The position numbers and the translations under genes were made by a program. Source: UBA6918 sp040754425 (lineage in GTDB: Bacteria > Pseudomonadota > Gammaproteobacteria > Burkholderiales > Thiobacillaceae). From it: 64,000 nucleotides of DNA. A model generated the notes under the pieces. It searched no databases, had not been told where the DNA came from, and saw only the letters and a list, made by a program, of their open reading frames with translations. Position 1 is the stretch's first letter; each line of letters opens with the position of its first letter. Shown here one piece after another: positions 1-8,291 of this stretch. The DNA lies in contig JBFMCR010000035.1 in NCBI GenBank assembly GCA_040754425.1, positions 44,725 to 108,724 on the forward strand, in the 5' to 3' direction.

Positions 1-1724
1 GCGATCGCATAGGGGGCTTGTGCACTCAATAGAGTTTTCGACTGACTTACGCGGTCTTGCATCAACGCCAGCCACGACGAGTGCAGGTAGTCATTTTTAT
101 AAAGAACTTCACTGGCGGGTGCGTTATACGGCGGATCGATATACACGCACTTCACTTGCTCCCGATACCGCTCCTGCATGAGTTGCAGCGCCTGAAAATT
201 CTCTGAATGGAAGCAAACGCCATCGAGCATCTCATCCAGATTTTCGACTGAAGCCAGCAGCTTGAGCGTGAACTCGCGCCCGAAGTGCCGCGTGTCGACC
301 ATCAGATACGGATTGGCTTTGAGGAATTCAGGATCACGCGAAGGCGCGAAGCCGCGAAAAAGTCCTTTCTGTGATTCTTTCGCGTTCTTTGCGTCTTCGC
401 GTGAGTCAAACATCTCAGACAGCGCGTAGAGCCTTTCCCATTCCTCCCATTGCGCGGCATTGGCGGCGATCTCCGGGTAGAGCGATTCGGGCACGCGGTC
501 GAGCGTCATGCAGTAGCGCGTCTCGACCACGAACTTCTTCTTGAGCCAGAGCTTCTTCTGGAAATTCTCCAGTTGTTCCAGCATCTGGATCACCGGGAGG
601 GCGCAGCGGCGCAACGCCCGAATCTTGGAGAGGTATTCCTCGGCTTTGGGGGCGCTCGACTCCTCGATGTCGTCGAGGTACATGACTTCGTTCTTGATGT
701 AGAAATCCAGCTCGCGGCGCAGGAAGCCGCCCAGGTCCTTGTGGATGAAGTAGTCGAACTGGTGCCTGGCGGTGTAGGCGCGCAGGTGCTTTTGCAGGAT
801 GGTGCGCGTGTCCTTCTTGTCCTTGCCCTGGTAGGCCGGATCGGGGGCGAAAAGCACGGCCTTCCACTTGGCCGGCAGGTTGTCGGCCAGGGTCTTTTCT
901 GTGTCGGCGTTGAGCTTGTCCTGCAGATTGCGCTCGGCGGTGTGCTCCCGGTAGCGGAAGCGGATGGTCAAAATTTCGCTTTCATGCTTCGCGCCCTTCG
1001 CGTCTTCGCGTGAGACTTCAAAAGGTTTCTCGTCGTCCAGCGCGAAGGCGCGGGTGGTTTTGCCGCTGGGTTTGCGGTTGTCCTTCTCGGTATCCGCTTC
1101 CACCAGCTTGAAGTGGATGGAGAAGCGCTCTGTCGTGGCGGCCTCGAGCAGCGTGCCGGCGCCGGGCGCGATCTGAAACACGTAGTCGCGCAGCAGCTCG
1201 GAGGACTTGATGTAGTACTGGTCCATGTTGGCCCAGACCAGTTTCACCTCCTCGCCGTTGTAGGGGATCATGTACTTCTCGCGCCCGCGCACGGTGGAGC
1301 GTTGCAGGCCGAGGAAATCGCCCTCCTGGTAGTAGCGCGAGAAGAAGGTGTAGAGATGGGAGTAGACTTCGTCGGCCAGCGCGTCAAGATCGTTACCGGC
1401 CTTTAGCTTTTCGCGTATTTCCAGCACGCGCGGCGATTGCTCCGGCGCGATACCGGCATCCTTCGCGGCTTGTTCTGCCTTGCGCAAATCCTCTCCTATT
1501 TGCGCCTGATGCAGGCTGCCGTGCGATTGCAGCGCCTCGCGCACGGTCTTTTCCAGGTGCTTGTCCAGAAACTCGGCGATCTCCCGGTGCCGCGCGCGCA
1601 GCACGCGGTAAATTCCGAAGTCAAGATCGGCCTTGTCCAGCTCGAACAGCTCGCGCAGCTTGGCTTTGAGTTTTTCGAAGTTGGCGGAGGCCGGGGTGGG
1701 CGTGCTGGCTTGTTCTGTGGTCAT
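1..1724 (-). CDS. Site-specific N6-adenine DNA methyltransferase (partial, C-terminus off the left edge)
   Basis: The frame is open from an ATG at 1724 to the window edge (about 574 codons seen). The N-terminus begins MTTEQASTPTPASANFEKLK and continues with a stretch (LFELDKADLDFGIYRVL, then FFSRYYQEGDFLG and MIPYNGEEVKLVWANMDQYY) that I recall from large modification subunits paired with helicases. Residues 530-533 are DPPY, followed by N: the catalytic motif IV of adenine-N6 methyltransferases, inside CVYIDPPYNAPAS. The rest of the AdoMet-binding domain should lie beyond the edge. The start lies 19 bp downstream of the helicase stop, so the two are co-transcribed. By family it methylates adenine in host DNA, either as protection for a restriction partner or as part of a phage-defence complex. 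Two short repeat-derived peptides appear to be inserted in frame (see 331-406 and 988-1014). Type III Mod or DISARM-like DrmMI are alternatives I cannot separate without the remainder. Confidence 0.85.
   Translation of the reverse strand, partial: MTTEQASTPTPASANFEKLKAKLRELFELDKADLDFGIYRVLRARHREIAEFLDKHLEKTVREALQSHGSLHQAQIGEDLRKAEQAAKDAGIAPEQSPRVLEIREKLKAGNDLDALADEVYSHLYTFFSRYYQEGDFLGLQRSTVRGREKYMIPYNGEEVKLVWANMDQYYIKSSELLRDYVFQIAPGAGTLLEAATTERFSIHFKLVEADTEKDNRKPSGKTTRAFALDDEKPFEVSREDAKGAKHESEILTIRFRYREHTAERNLQDKLNADTEKTLADNLPAKWKAVLFAPDPAYQGKDKKDTRTILQKHLRAYTARHQFDYFIHKDLGGFLRRELDFYIKNEVMYLDDIEESSAPKAEEYLSKIRALRRCALPVIQMLEQLENFQKKLWLKKKFVVETRYCMTLDRVPESLYPEIAANAAQWEEWERLYALSEMFDSREDAKNAKESQKGLFRGFAPSRDPEFLKANPYLMVDTRHFGREFTLKLLASVENLDEMLDGVCFHSENFQALQLMQERYREQVKCVYIDPPYNAPASEVLYKNDYLHSSWLALMQDRVSQSKTLLSAQAPYAI
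331..406. repeat. Palindromic repeat inside the methyltransferase reading frame
   Basis: Two inverted arms, CACGCGAAGGCGCGAAG at about 334-350 and its near-complement ending CTTCGCGTGAG at 405, flank a short loop. On the coding strand the element reads through as part of the methyltransferase, giving SREDAKNAKESQKGLF and then RGFAPSRDP. A second copy of one arm occurs in the same gene at 988-1014 and again encodes SREDAK. Short palindromes rich in CTTCGCG/CGCGAAG are common dispersed intergenic elements; finding them kept in frame inside a gene is the odd part. Confidence 0.6.
988..1014. repeat. Second copy of the SREDAK-encoding repeat arm
   Basis: These 27 bases match 379-405 at all but about four positions (shared block GCGTCTTCGCGTGAG). 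They are read in the same frame of the methyltransferase and give SREDAKGAKHE. No clear opposite arm is visible next to it, so this is a partial copy. Confidence 0.55.
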
Positions 1725-1743
1725 ACGGCGATCCTGATGTCCT

Positions 1744-4608
1744 TCAATGCGTTGACGGTGCGCCGGTCAATTCCCAGCGCACGGTGAATAGTATCCGAAG
1801 CGTCACTGCGGGCTTCAGCTTGCCGCGGATGGCCTCGACCAGTTCATCGCGGCGAGCGAGGATGCGGTCTTCCACCTCGAAGATTTCCTGCCGCAGCTTG
1901 CGCTGGCGGCGCTCGGTGTCGCGGATTTCGGTCTGGATGCGGGCCTGCTCCTCGATGCTGTTGGCCTTGGAAGATTGATTGCGCAGTTCGCGGATGCGGC
2001 GCTTGGTCTCGGTGAGCGCCCGTTCGGCGCTGGCGATCTGGTCGTCGGCCCAGCCGCTGAGCTTGGCGGCCTCGGCCTCGAAGAACTGCGCGTTGCGCTC
2101 GGAGATGCGCTGGAGCGCTGCCTGTTGGCGCAGGGCCGTGATTTCATCGAGGCGCGCCTCGCTCGGAACGGCGTCCAGCGTCTCGACGTGTTCGGCGGGC
2201 AGGGTGAGCAGGCGTTGGGCGACTTCATCGTCCAGTACTTCGCCTTGATCGGTAATGGCGGCAAACAGGAATTGATCCTCTCCCTGATCCAGCGCCTCTA
2301 CGCTCAGCAGCGACAGCTTGAGCACGCCGGTCTTGCCGATGTGCGGCTCCAGGATGGAGACCTTGCCATCGTGCCGGCCGTAGTCGAAGCGAATCGCGGC
2401 AGTCGGCAGTTCGCGCCCCTTGGCCTGGGCCACCACGGCCTCGGCCAGGGGGTGATTGAGGCGGTAGAGATGCGCCTCGCCGGAGCGGCGCGGCAGTTCG
2501 TACAGGCCGAGCGGAATCTCGCCGGGGAAGGGGCAGCTATCGAGACGAAAAGATGAATCGTCAACGAAGCGTGCATGGCCGTTCAGCTCGTGCCGGGTGA
2601 GATCAATGAGCAGTCGCTCGAAGCGGTTGAGGCTGGCCCTGGAGGCTTCGTCGCGCACCTTGAGCTTCTCGCGCACTTCATCGTCGAAGTGTTCCAGCAG
2701 CTTTTGCCGGGTGCGGGTCATGGACTCGTCGATCTCCAGGCTCAATTCAAGCTGGAGCTGGTTGAAGGCGGCCTGGATTTCCTCGGGCTTACGGCAGGTC
2801 TGGTAGATGGCGGCGATGCGCTTTTCGAAGTCCACGCCGGATTCGATAGCGCCCAGCACTTCATCGCTGGCACCGAAGACGCCCTCGAAGAGCTGGAATT
2901 TGTCGCGCAGCAACTCATAAACGCGCTGGTCGGCGGCGTTCTTGCGGTTGAGAAAATTCACCACGACCACGTCGTGTTTCTGTCCGTAACGATGGCACCG
3001 GCCGATGCGCTGCTCGATGCGCTGCGGGTTCCAGGGCAGGTCGTAGTTCACCACCAGCGAACAGAATTGCAGGTTGATGCCTTCGGCACCCGCCTCGGTG
3101 GCGATCATGATGCGGCCTTGTTCGCGGAAATAGTCCACAAGGGCCGAGCGCATGTCGGCGGTGCGTGAGCCGGTGACGCGGTCACTGCCCTGGTGACGCT
3201 CCAGCCATTGGGCGTAAATGCGCTTGGAGCTTTCGTCGGTGTTGGTGCCGTTGAACAGGACGATGCCATCGGCGTGGGGGCTGTCCGCCAGCAGGCGAAG
3301 CAAGTAACTTTGCGTGCGGCGTGACTCGGTGAAGATGATCGCCTTCTCCGCCCCTCCGGCCTCTTTGGCTTTGGCAAAGGCGATGTCCAGCGCCTTGAGC
3401 AGGGCCTTGCCTTTTGCGTTTTGCTCGATGGAGGAGGCCAGCTTGGCGAAGGACTCCAGGTCGGCGATCTCCTGCTCGATGGCCGTGCGCTCGATCTCGG
3501 TCAGGGGTTCCTGGGCTTCGTCCTCCGGCCATTCCTCGGCCGTTTCATCGAGGGCCTCGTAATCTTGATCCAGAGCTTCTTCGAGCGATTCAGGCGATTC
3601 CCGTTTGCCGAGCTTGTCCTTGAGCCGGTTGGACATGGAGGTCAGCGCGCCGGCGATGGCGAAGCTGGAGGACGCCAGCAGCTTGCGCAGCACCAGCGTC
3701 ATGAGGGAGCGCTGGCTCGCCGGCAGCGCCTGAAGGTTTTCCCTTTGCAGGTAGTCCGAAACGAGTTGGTAAAGCCGGTCTTCGCTCTCCGCCGGGGTGA
3801 ACTCCTCCACCAACGGCAGGCGCCTGGTGTACGGGATGTAGGCCGTGACCTGGCGGCGCAAGGTGCGATGGCACACGGGCTTGAGCCGCGCCTTGAGTGT
3901 CTCGAATACCTGCTCCTGATTCAAATTGGTGTAGAGATCACGGAAGCTTTTCAGGTCACCGAAGACGTGTTCATCAACGAAGCTCACCAGGCCGAACAGC
4001 TCCAGCAGGGAATTCTGCAAGGGCGTGGCCGTGAGCAGCAGCTTGTCCTTGCCCGCCAGCGCCTCGCGCAGGGTGTTGGCGATGACATTGGCGGGCTTGT
4101 ACACATTGCGCAGGCGGTGCGCTTCGTCGATCACCACGAGGTCCCAGGCCACGGCATTCACATCCGCCGCCTTGCCCTTGGCGAACTGGTAGGAGCAGAT
4201 CACGATGTCGTCCGCCTCGAACGGCCGGAAGCGGCCCTGTTTTATCTCGGCGTTGTAGGACTTGGCTTCGAGAATCCGGCAAGGCAAGAAGAACTTCTCG
4301 GTCAGCTCCTGATACCACTGCTTGCGCAGGTTCGAGGGCGTGATCACCAGGATGCGCCGCTTGCGCTCGGCCCACTTCTGCGAGAGGACAAGACCGGCCT
4401 CTATGGTTTTGCCGAGGCCCACTTCGTCGGCCAGGATCGCGCCCTTGGACAGCGGCGACTTGAAGGCGAAGAGCGCGGCATCGACCTGATGGGGATTGAG
4501 GTCAACCTGCGCGCTGGCCACCGCACCCGCCAGCTTCTCGGCGCTGTCAGGGGCACAGCGACGGGTGAGGTCGTGCGCGAAGTATTTGGCCTGGCAGGCT
4601 GAAATCAT
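1744..4608 (-). CDS. SNF2/RapA-type DEAD/DEAH helicase of a methyltransferase-linked defence module
   Basis: This 954-residue superfamily 2 ATPase has Walker A ADEVGLGKTIEAG at residues 60-72, DEAH at 161-164, LLTATP at about 191-196, ATEAGAEGINLQ at 503-514 and the arginine-finger motif QRIGRCHRYGQ at 533-543. An acidic insert (about 335-385) separates the two RecA lobes. A long helical, coiled-coil-prone tail (about 800-930) ends the protein. It is the second gene of an operon: its ATG overlaps the stop of the small regulator (ATGA) and it ends 19 bp before the methyltransferase. SNF2-type helicases beside adenine methyltransferases are typical of phage-defence loci; DrmD of class 1 DISARM has this type of domain plan and neighbour. 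The catalytic motifs are intact. The exact system type cannot be named because the downstream genes are outside the window. Confidence 0.88.
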   Translation of the reverse strand: MISACQAKYFAHDLTRRCAPDSAEKLAGAVASAQVDLNPHQVDAALFAFKSPLSKGAILADEVGLGKTIEAGLVLSQKWAERKRRILVITPSNLRKQWYQELTEKFFLPCRILEAKSYNAEIKQGRFRPFEADDIVICSYQFAKGKAADVNAVAWDLVVIDEAHRLRNVYKPANVIANTLREALAGKDKLLLTATPLQNSLLELFGLVSFVDEHVFGDLKSFRDLYTNLNQEQVFETLKARLKPVCHRTLRRQVTAYIPYTRRLPLVEEFTPAESEDRLYQLVSDYLQRENLQALPASQRSLMTLVLRKLLASSSFAIAGALTSMSNRLKDKLGKRESPESLEEALDQDYEALDETAEEWPEDEAQEPLTEIERTAIEQEIADLESFAKLASSIEQNAKGKALLKALDIAFAKAKEAGGAEKAIIFTESRRTQSYLLRLLADSPHADGIVLFNGTNTDESSKRIYAQWLERHQGSDRVTGSRTADMRSALVDYFREQGRIMIATEAGAEGINLQFCSLVVNYDLPWNPQRIEQRIGRCHRYGQKHDVVVVNFLNRKNAADQRVYELLRDKFQLFEGVFGASDEVLGAIESGVDFEKRIAAIYQTCRKPEEIQAAFNQLQLELSLEIDESMTRTRQKLLEHFDDEVREKLKVRDEASRASLNRFERLLIDLTRHELNGHARFVDDSSFRLDSCPFPGEIPLGLYELPRRSGEAHLYRLNHPLAEAVVAQAKGRELPTAAIRFDYGRHDGKVSILEPHIGKTGVLKLSLLSVEALDQGEDQFLFAAITDQGEVLDDEVAQRLLTLPAEHVETLDAVPSEARLDEITALRQQAALQRISERNAQFFEAEAAKLSGWADDQIASAERALTETKRRIRELRNQSSKANSIEEQARIQTEIRDTERRQRKLRQEIFEVEDRILARRDELVEAIRGKLKPAVTLRILFTVRWELTGAPSTH

Positions 4609-4826
4609 GCGCGCCCCTGTTTCCGGCCCTTGGCCGGCTTCGGGCCGTTGTCGAACAGGTCATCCTGTTCAGGAATCGCTATCCCGTTCCGCCCGCAATA
4701 ATCCCGAATCAACACCTCCACCATGTTGGCGATGGAACGGTGCTCGCGAGCGGCCGCCGTGCGCAGCGCTTCTTTCAGGCCGGGCACGATGCGAAAGGTC
4801 AGCGTGGTGGTCTTGGCGGTAGCCAT
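4605..4826 (-). CDS. Small ribbon-helix-helix (CopG/Arc-like) regulator
   Basis: This is a 73-residue protein from the ATG at 4826. Its N-terminal part (TTTLTFRIVPGLKEALRTAA, then EHRSIANMVEVLIRDYC) has the beta-strand, helix, helix pattern of ribbon-helix-helix DNA-binding proteins. The C-terminus is a charged, lysine-rich tail. The longer in-frame opening at 4952 is rejected because the protein pattern starts only at 4826. It heads the helicase-methyltransferase operon, overlapping the helicase start by ATGA. A 16-bp palindrome lies 30 bp upstream. Such proteins usually bind as dimers to palindromes in their own promoter, so it is probably the autoregulator of the module; an antitoxin role is less likely as no toxin is beside it. 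Confidence 0.75.
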   Translation of the reverse strand: MATAKTTTLTFRIVPGLKEALRTAAAREHRSIANMVEVLIRDYCGRNGIAIPEQDDLFDNGPKPAKGRKQGRA

Positions 4827-4855
4827 TGCTCCCCTCTCAGTGTATATGCTGGGAA

Positions 4856-4871
4856 TGTACTGCAATGTACA
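4856..4871. promoter_or_regulatory. Candidate operator of the ribbon-helix-helix regulator
   Basis: TGTAC and GTACA form an inverted repeat around a 6-bp centre (TGTACTGCAATGTACA), 30 bp upstream of the regulator start. The position and symmetry suit binding of a dimeric ribbon-helix-helix repressor. The binding itself is inferred. Confidence 0.45.
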
Positions 4872-4925
4872 GTAAAGTCCGGCATAATCCAACGGGTTGA
4901 ACATTCCGGCCCAAGGGGGGATTCC

Positions 4926-5075
4926 ATGGCCCGAGATTACTCGCCGACGCATTTCTTCTTGCGCGTGCCCAACCGCCTGCTTGGGCGCTCAGGCCTCGAT
5001 GAAGGCACCGTTCGGCCGGGGAGCCAAGTCGTTCCGAGGAGCACTTACGCCACCGGCGGCTCGTTCAGTTCGTAG
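4926..5075 (+). pseudogene. Short remnant of a conserved hypothetical gene
   Basis: The 49-codon frame starts at an ATG after a GGGGG run that could be a ribosome-binding site and begins MARDYSPTHFFLRVPNRLLG. That start resembles small conserved proteobacterial hypothetical proteins. The remainder loses any recognisable pattern and stops just before the next gene remnant. I read it as the front of a gene whose rest was lost when this junction formed. The function is unknown. Confidence 0.35.
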
Positions 5076-5254
5076 GAGGTAGAGCGCCCGCCGGCCTGAT
5101 ATCGCCCATGCGCTACTTCATGGACTTCGGCTACCAGGTGCTGTTCAAGGGCAACGGCTTCACCTATGTCTGGCACGACATCCTCGGGATCGCGGCGCCG
5201 GGTTTGGCGATGTTTCGCCTGTCGATGTGGGGATTCAGGCGCCTGTACAGTTGA
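5075..5254 (+). pseudogene. C-terminal fragment of an ABC-2 type transporter permease
   Basis: The frame opens right after a stop at 5072-5074 and encodes about 59 residues, ending at a TGA at 5252-5254. The piece GLISPMRYFMDFGYQVLFKG, followed by YVWHDILGIAAPG and a final hydrophobic helix, looks like the extreme C-terminus of ABC-2 permeases of the YhhJ/RbbA-linked type. It has no start codon of its own. The ATP-binding partner and the rest of the permease are missing, so it is a deletion remnant. Confidence 0.45.
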
Positions 5255-5344
5255 GCGTGTTTTTCGGGGCGCGGAGCGGGGCGCGCTCTGCCAGCGTGAT
5301 GCCCAAGGGCAGGTTCGAGCCGGATTCGACGGGGAATTGATGCC

Positions 5345-6514
5345 ATGCGTATGAAACTGCCCAGGGGCGTCGTCGCACTCGGCCTGGTGAGTCTCACCAT
5401 GGATCTCTCCTCGGAGATGATCCATAGCCTCCTGCCGGTGTTCCTGGTCACGGTGCTGGGCGCGTCCGCCATGTCGGTCGGCTTCATCGAAGGCATCGCC
5501 GAGGCGACGGCTTCGATCGCCAAGATATTCTCCGGCGTGATCTCCGACTGGGTGGGGCGCCGCAAGCCGCTCGTGCTCATCGGCTATGGCATGGCGGCGC
5601 TGACCAAGCCGTTGTTCCCCCTCGCCACGGGCGTCTCGGCCGTGCTCGTCGCGCGCTTTCTCGACCGCATCGGCAAGGGCATACGCGGCGCCCCACGCGA
5701 TGCCCTGATCGCCGACATCACGCCCGCGGCGCAGCGCGGCGCGGCCTACGGCCTGCGCCAGGCGATGGACACGTTCGGCGCGTTCGCCGGGCCGCTCGCC
5801 GCAATGGGCCTTTTGGCGGCGAGCCACGACGATTTCCGCCTGGTGTTCTGGGTGGCGGTCATTCCGGCCGTCGTGTGCGTGCTGCTCATCGCCTTCGTGG
5901 TCGAGGAACCCGAAACCGCGCGCTCCGCGGCCAAGATGCGGTTTCCCATCACGCGCGCCGGTCTGGCGCGGCTTGGGAGCCGTTTCTGGTGGGTGGTGGC
6001 CTTTGCCGCGGTGCTGACCCTGGCGCGCTTCTCCGAAGCCTTTCTGCTCCTGCGCGCCGAAAACGTGGGCCTTGCCGCGACCTGGGTGCCGCTGATCCTG
6101 ATCGTGATGAACGTCGTCTACGCGGCCAGCGCCTACCCCTTCGGCATGCTCTCCGACAAGGTCAGCCGCCGTACCCTGCTGGTCTGGGGTGTGATTTTCC
6201 TCATCGCCGCCGACATTGTTCTCGCGCTCGCCGCCAACGCCTGGGCCGTCGGCCTCGGCGCGGCGATCTGGGGCCTGCACATGGGCGCAACGCAAGGGCT
6301 GCTCTCGGCGCTCGTCGCCGGTGCCGCGCCGGCCGATCTGCGTGGCACCGCCTTCGGCGTGTTCAACCTGGTGAGCGGGGTTGCGCTGCTCGCCGCCAGC
6401 GTCATCGCCGGCGGATTGTGGACGTGGGCAGGTCCCGCGATGACGTTCTACGCCGGTGCCGCGTTCTCCCTGGTGGCGCTGGCGGGGCTGGTGGCGCCGC
6501 GCCGCGCGGGATAA
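5345..6514 (+). CDS. MFS transporter
   Basis: This 389-residue protein has about twelve hydrophobic segments. The loop after the second helix contains DWVGRRKP, the major facilitator signature, and a matching loop DKVSRRTL lies at the start of the second half. The region RFLDRIGKGIRGAPRDALIA is typical of a drug/metabolite efflux-like MFS group with unknown substrates. The start ATG at 5345 follows GGGGAA, with a second ATG two codons on. It stands alone between gene remnants and the MocA gene, which is convergent with it. The substrate cannot be told from the sequence. Confidence 0.85.
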   Translation: MRMKLPRGVVALGLVSLTMDLSSEMIHSLLPVFLVTVLGASAMSVGFIEGIAEATASIAKIFSGVISDWVGRRKPLVLIGYGMAALTKPLFPLATGVSAVLVARFLDRIGKGIRGAPRDALIADITPAAQRGAAYGLRQAMDTFGAFAGPLAAMGLLAASHDDFRLVFWVAVIPAVVCVLLIAFVVEEPETARSAAKMRFPITRAGLARLGSRFWWVVAFAAVLTLARFSEAFLLLRAENVGLAATWVPLILIVMNVVYAASAYPFGMLSDKVSRRTLLVWGVIFLIAADIVLALAANAWAVGLGAAIWGLHMGATQGLLSALVAGAAPADLRGTAFGVFNLVSGVALLAASVIAGGLWTWAGPAMTFYAGAAFSLVALAGLVAPRRAG

Positions 6515-6613
6515 ACCTCACGGGCTGGCGCTTCATGATTCCGTGCAGCCTTTGGCGTCCGGCGTGCAGAAGGTGGTGGGATCGGCCGGTTTGAGTTCGT
6601 CGCCGGCCCTGGG

Positions 6614-7264
6614 CTATTTGCCATTCCGCGGCAAACCACAGGCGCGGATGCCTGTCCTCGCTGTCGGACTGCGGCCGGCCGTGGCGCGTGTGCCGAGGGC
6701 GGCCAGGTTCGCGGGGGTGTCGATATCGAGCAGGCAGCCGGGGTCGTTGACCTCGACGGCCTCGATCTGCGCGGCTGACTCCTGGAGCAGGGCGCGCGCA
6801 CCCTGGTCGCCGTGCAGGGCGGCCAACTCGGCCTGCCAGCAGGCGGCAAAGCCCACCGGGTGGCCGCGCCGGCCCTGATAGTAAGGGGCGGCCACCAGGG
6901 CGCCCTGCTTCAGGGCATGGGCGATGCGGGCGGCGGTGCCGGGCGCGAGGCAGGGCATGTCGGCAAGCCCGACCAGCCAGCCCTCGGCCTGCGCCGTGGC
7001 GCGTATGCCAAAGGCGAGCGTGCTGCCCATGCCAAGGTCGGCCTGCGGCACTTCCAGGTAAGGGATGCCTTCTGCGACGAGGTGCGCGTGCAGGGGCGAG
7101 GGGCCGGGGCGCACCAGCACCAGGACACGGTCCGCGGCCGCGGCCAGGGGGGCGAGGCTCGCCTGCAAGAGGCTGCGGCCGTCGGGCAGCCGGTGCAGCA
7201 GCTTGTCGCTGCCGAAGCGGGTGCTGCGCCCGGCGGCAAGGAGCAGGCCGACCAGCCCGCCCAT
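6614..7264 (-). CDS. mocA: MocA-like molybdenum cofactor cytidylyltransferase
   Basis: This 216-residue nucleotidyltransferase has the glycine-rich CTP-binding start LLAAGRSTRFGSDKLL. LADMPCLAP contains the metal-binding Asp, and GRRGHPVGF the substrate-binding glycine loop. MocA transfers CMP to molybdopterin to make the cytosine dinucleotide cofactor used by bacterial hydroxylases of the xanthine oxidase family. It is the last gene of the operon and begins 6 bp after XdhC, which fits loading of the IorAB-type enzyme upstream. The last 20 or so residues are basic and beyond the usual domain. The assignment as MocA rather than MobA rests on this context. Confidence 0.85.
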   Translation of the reverse strand: MGGLVGLLLAAGRSTRFGSDKLLHRLPDGRSLLQASLAPLAAAADRVLVLVRPGPSPLHAHLVAEGIPYLEVPQADLGMGSTLAFGIRATAQAEGWLVGLADMPCLAPGTAARIAHALKQGALVAAPYYQGRRGHPVGFAACWQAELAALHGDQGARALLQESAAQIEAVEVNDPGCLLDIDTPANLAALGTRATAGRSPTARTGIRACGLPRNGK

Positions 7265-7270
7265 GCGCCT

Positions 7271-8290
7271 TTAGGCCACGCCGCAGGCGGCGGGATCGAG
7301 GGTGGCGGAATCGGGCACGGCAGGCGCCGCTGCCCGCTGGCCGAGCGGGACGCCGTTCTTCGCCGCCGTCATTTCCGCCAGGATGGCCACTGCGATCTCC
7401 GGCGGGGTGTGGCTGCCGATGGGCAGGCCCACGGGGCCGTGCAGGCGGGCCAGTTCCACGGGCGAGAGGCCGAAGTGGCGGGCCAGCCGTTCCCGGCGGC
7501 GGTGGTTGTTGAGGCGGGAGCCGAGGGCGCCGACGTAGAAGGCGGGGGACTTGAGGGCCTCCAGCAGCACCATGTCGTCCAGCTTCGGGTCGTGGGTGAG
7601 GGCCACCACCGCCAGGCGCGGGTCCGGCTCCATGGCCAGCAGGGCATCGTCGGGCAGGGCGGTCAAAAGCTCGGTGCCGGCCACGTCCCAGCCTTCAGCG
7701 TATTCCTCCCGGGGTTCGCACACGGTGACGGCCCAGTCCAGGGCCTGGGCCATGGGCGCGAGGTAGCGGGAGACCTGGCCGGCGCCGATGAGCAGCAGGC
7801 GCCACTGGGGGCCGTGCACCGTGGTCAGGCGCTGGCCGTCCCAGCGCAGGGCGTCGCCCGGGCGGGCGTTTACCAGACTCACCGCGCCGCTGCCGAGGTC
7901 CACCGTGCGCGCGGCCAGCTGGCGTTTTTCCAGCAGGGCGGCGAGGCGCTCCAGCAGCTTGGCATCCGGCGCCGGTTCCACCACCAGTTCCAGGGTGCCG
8001 CCGCAGGGCAGGCCGTAGCGGATGGCGTCCTCGGTGGCCACGCCATAGACCAGCTTGAACGGGGCGCTGCCCCGGATGCGGCCGTCCGCCATGCGCGCGC
8101 TGAGGTCGTCCTCGATGCAGCCGCCGGAGACCGAGCCTTCGATCCGGCCGTCCTCGCGCAGGGCGAGCCACGCTCCCGCGGGGCGCGGCGCCGAGCCCCA
8201 GGTGCGGGCCACGGTGACGAGGGCGAAGCGCAGGCCCCCTGCGGCCCAGCGCCGCGCGGCGGCGAGCACCTGGAGGTCCATGCCGTCCAT
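7271..8290 (-). CDS. xdhC: XdhC/CoxI family molybdenum hydroxylase maturation protein
   Basis: This 339-residue protein has the XdhC N-terminal domain with the conserved GSVSGGCIEDDL stretch (about residue 52) and a C-terminal Rossmann-like domain with LIGAGQVSRYLA and GALGSRLNNHRR. XdhC proteins bind molybdenum cofactor, support its sulfuration and insert it into xanthine dehydrogenase-type enzymes. It starts 1 bp upstream of the IorB-like stop and is followed by mocA, forming a maturation cassette for that enzyme. The protein is cytoplasmic. Confidence in the family is high; the client enzyme is inferred from the operon. Confidence 0.9.
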   Translation of the reverse strand: MDGMDLQVLAAARRWAAGGLRFALVTVARTWGSAPRPAGAWLALREDGRIEGSVSGGCIEDDLSARMADGRIRGSAPFKLVYGVATEDAIRYGLPCGGTLELVVEPAPDAKLLERLAALLEKRQLAARTVDLGSGAVSLVNARPGDALRWDGQRLTTVHGPQWRLLLIGAGQVSRYLAPMAQALDWAVTVCEPREEYAEGWDVAGTELLTALPDDALLAMEPDPRLAVVALTHDPKLDDMVLLEALKSPAFYVGALGSRLNNHRRRERLARHFGLSPVELARLHGPVGLPIGSHTPPEIAVAILAEMTAAKNGVPLGQRAAAPAVPDSATLDPAACGVA

Positions 8291-8291
8291 C

